Part shown: one piece after another, positions 33,192 to 33,468 of the stretch
How positions within the stretch are numbered: the stretch's first letter is position 1
How the letters are laid out: every line of letters starts with the position of its first letter
From: Dehalococcoidia bacterium
Lineage (GTDB): Bacteria; Chloroflexota; Dehalococcoidia; GIF9; AB-539-J10
Direction: 5' to 3'
Length of the DNA: 33,468 nucleotides
Assembly (NCBI GenBank): GCA_003556385.1
Contig: PWRA01000137.1
Coordinates: 1 to 33,468, forward strand
Translations under genes and position numbers: made by a program
The notes under the pieces: model-generated
The model's input: the letters and a program-made list of their open reading frames with translations, nothing else
Told to the model about the DNA's origin: nothing
Databases searched by the model: none

Positions 33192-33468
33192 ATTCTGTGG
33201 GAGTGCCGGGGCCGGTTCGCCGGTCATGATTATGTGCGGGAGGCACGACAAGCAGGTCTAGCAATGGCAGCGCCCGGCGGGCACGTAATACCTACCATGC
33301 CTGCGCCAGCGGCGGATGGCGGGTAGCTCTGGCTAAGGATAGCCCGGTTCTTTCCCCATGAGGGCGACGGCCGATACCTGAGGAGGCCCCCCGAACGTCT
33401 GCGATAGGCCGAGTCTGGGATCATCGAGCTGGCGCTCAGGAGATTCTGCCCGGCCCTGGAGCTGTCTA
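33192..33468. other. right-edge intergenic sequence, no gene seen
   Basis: About 280 bases upstream of the FmdB promoter. No coding frame is supported. GGCCGG-TTCG-CCGGTC at 33210-33225 can fold into a 6-bp UUCG-capped hairpin (one G-U pair). I looked for a TPP riboswitch before the thiamine operon and saw none. Confidence 0.45.

Noticed and set aside
33146-33468. TPP riboswitch before the thiamine operon
   Set aside because: The conserved CUGAGA and ACCUGAUCUGG elements are not present on the minus strand.
1-33468. tRNA genes, CRISPR repeats, insertion sequences, phage or toxin-antitoxin modules
   Set aside because: I looked for T-loop motifs, regularly spaced repeats, transposase-like proteins and paired small genes. 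Apart from the 64-aa/SHOCT pair, which lacks toxin-antitoxin features, none were seen.

Overview
This window is a stretch of ordinary bacterial chromosome: dense, GC-rich (my estimate is mid-50s percent GC) and built of short operons on both strands. I found no tRNA, rRNA, CRISPR array, insertion sequence or phage gene. The mix of genes suggests an anaerobic or subsurface member of the Chloroflexota, probably Dehalococcoidia-like. It includes an ADP-forming acyl-CoA ligase subunit, a cyclic-2,3-diphosphoglycerate-synthetase-like GTPase, a bacterial translin, M42 and M29 aminopeptidases, TrpB2, a ThiD2-ThiE fusion and bifunctional PGI/PMI. This placement is inference from gene content; no marker gene was compared with a database.

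Layout. 1-2.8 kb: an ATP-grasp acyl-CoA ligase beta subunit and an unusual HhH/[4Fe-4S] DNA-glycosylase-like protein (minus strand), facing a GalT-family nucleotidylyltransferase (plus). 2.9-7.2 kb: mfd (plus), possibly leaderless, convergent with a class II glutamine amidotransferase (minus). 7.4-11.7 kb: type II NADH dehydrogenase followed by an ALDH4-type delta-1-pyrroline-5-carboxylate dehydrogenase, then an M42 aminopeptidase (plus). 11.8-15.3 kb (minus): a cDPGS-like GTPase with a TTG start, carbamate kinase, and a small two-gene unit (a 64-residue protein and a SHOCT-like protein) driven by a textbook sigma70/sigmaA promoter. 15.4-19.9 kb (minus): a sugar operon of PGI/PMI, a sugar-phosphate nucleotidylyltransferase and a fused trehalose-6-phosphate synthase/phosphatase. 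20.4-22.4 kb: M29 aminopeptidase and a SAM methyltransferase (plus). 22.5-24.9 kb: ComEC (minus) with an altered metallo-beta-lactamase motif. 25.2-30.6 kb (plus): TrpB2, an acyl-CoA carboxyltransferase and two dissimilar acyl-CoA dehydrogenases that look like partner subunits. 30.6-33.2 kb (minus): two FmdB zinc ribbons, ThiD2-ThiE and a translin-family protein in one tight operon.

How the genes work together. The PGI/PMI, nucleotidylyltransferase and TPS/TPP genes can be read as a route from fructose-6-phosphate to NDP-glucose plus glucose-6-phosphate and on to trehalose. P5C dehydrogenase makes NADH, which the adjacent NDH-2 could reoxidise. The carboxyltransferase and paired dehydrogenases suggest acyl-CoA turnover. 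Several promoters match the sigma70 consensus closely (TTGACA or near, 16-18 bp spacer, TATAAT or near). Several gene ends carry GC-rich hairpins without a U-tract.

I did not find a clear, self-contained novel system. The best leads are the 64-aa/SHOCT unit behind the perfect promoter, the translin in the thiamine operon, the cDPGS-like GTPase beside carbamate kinase, and the HhH protein that keeps its cluster cysteines but lacks the usual catalytic residues.
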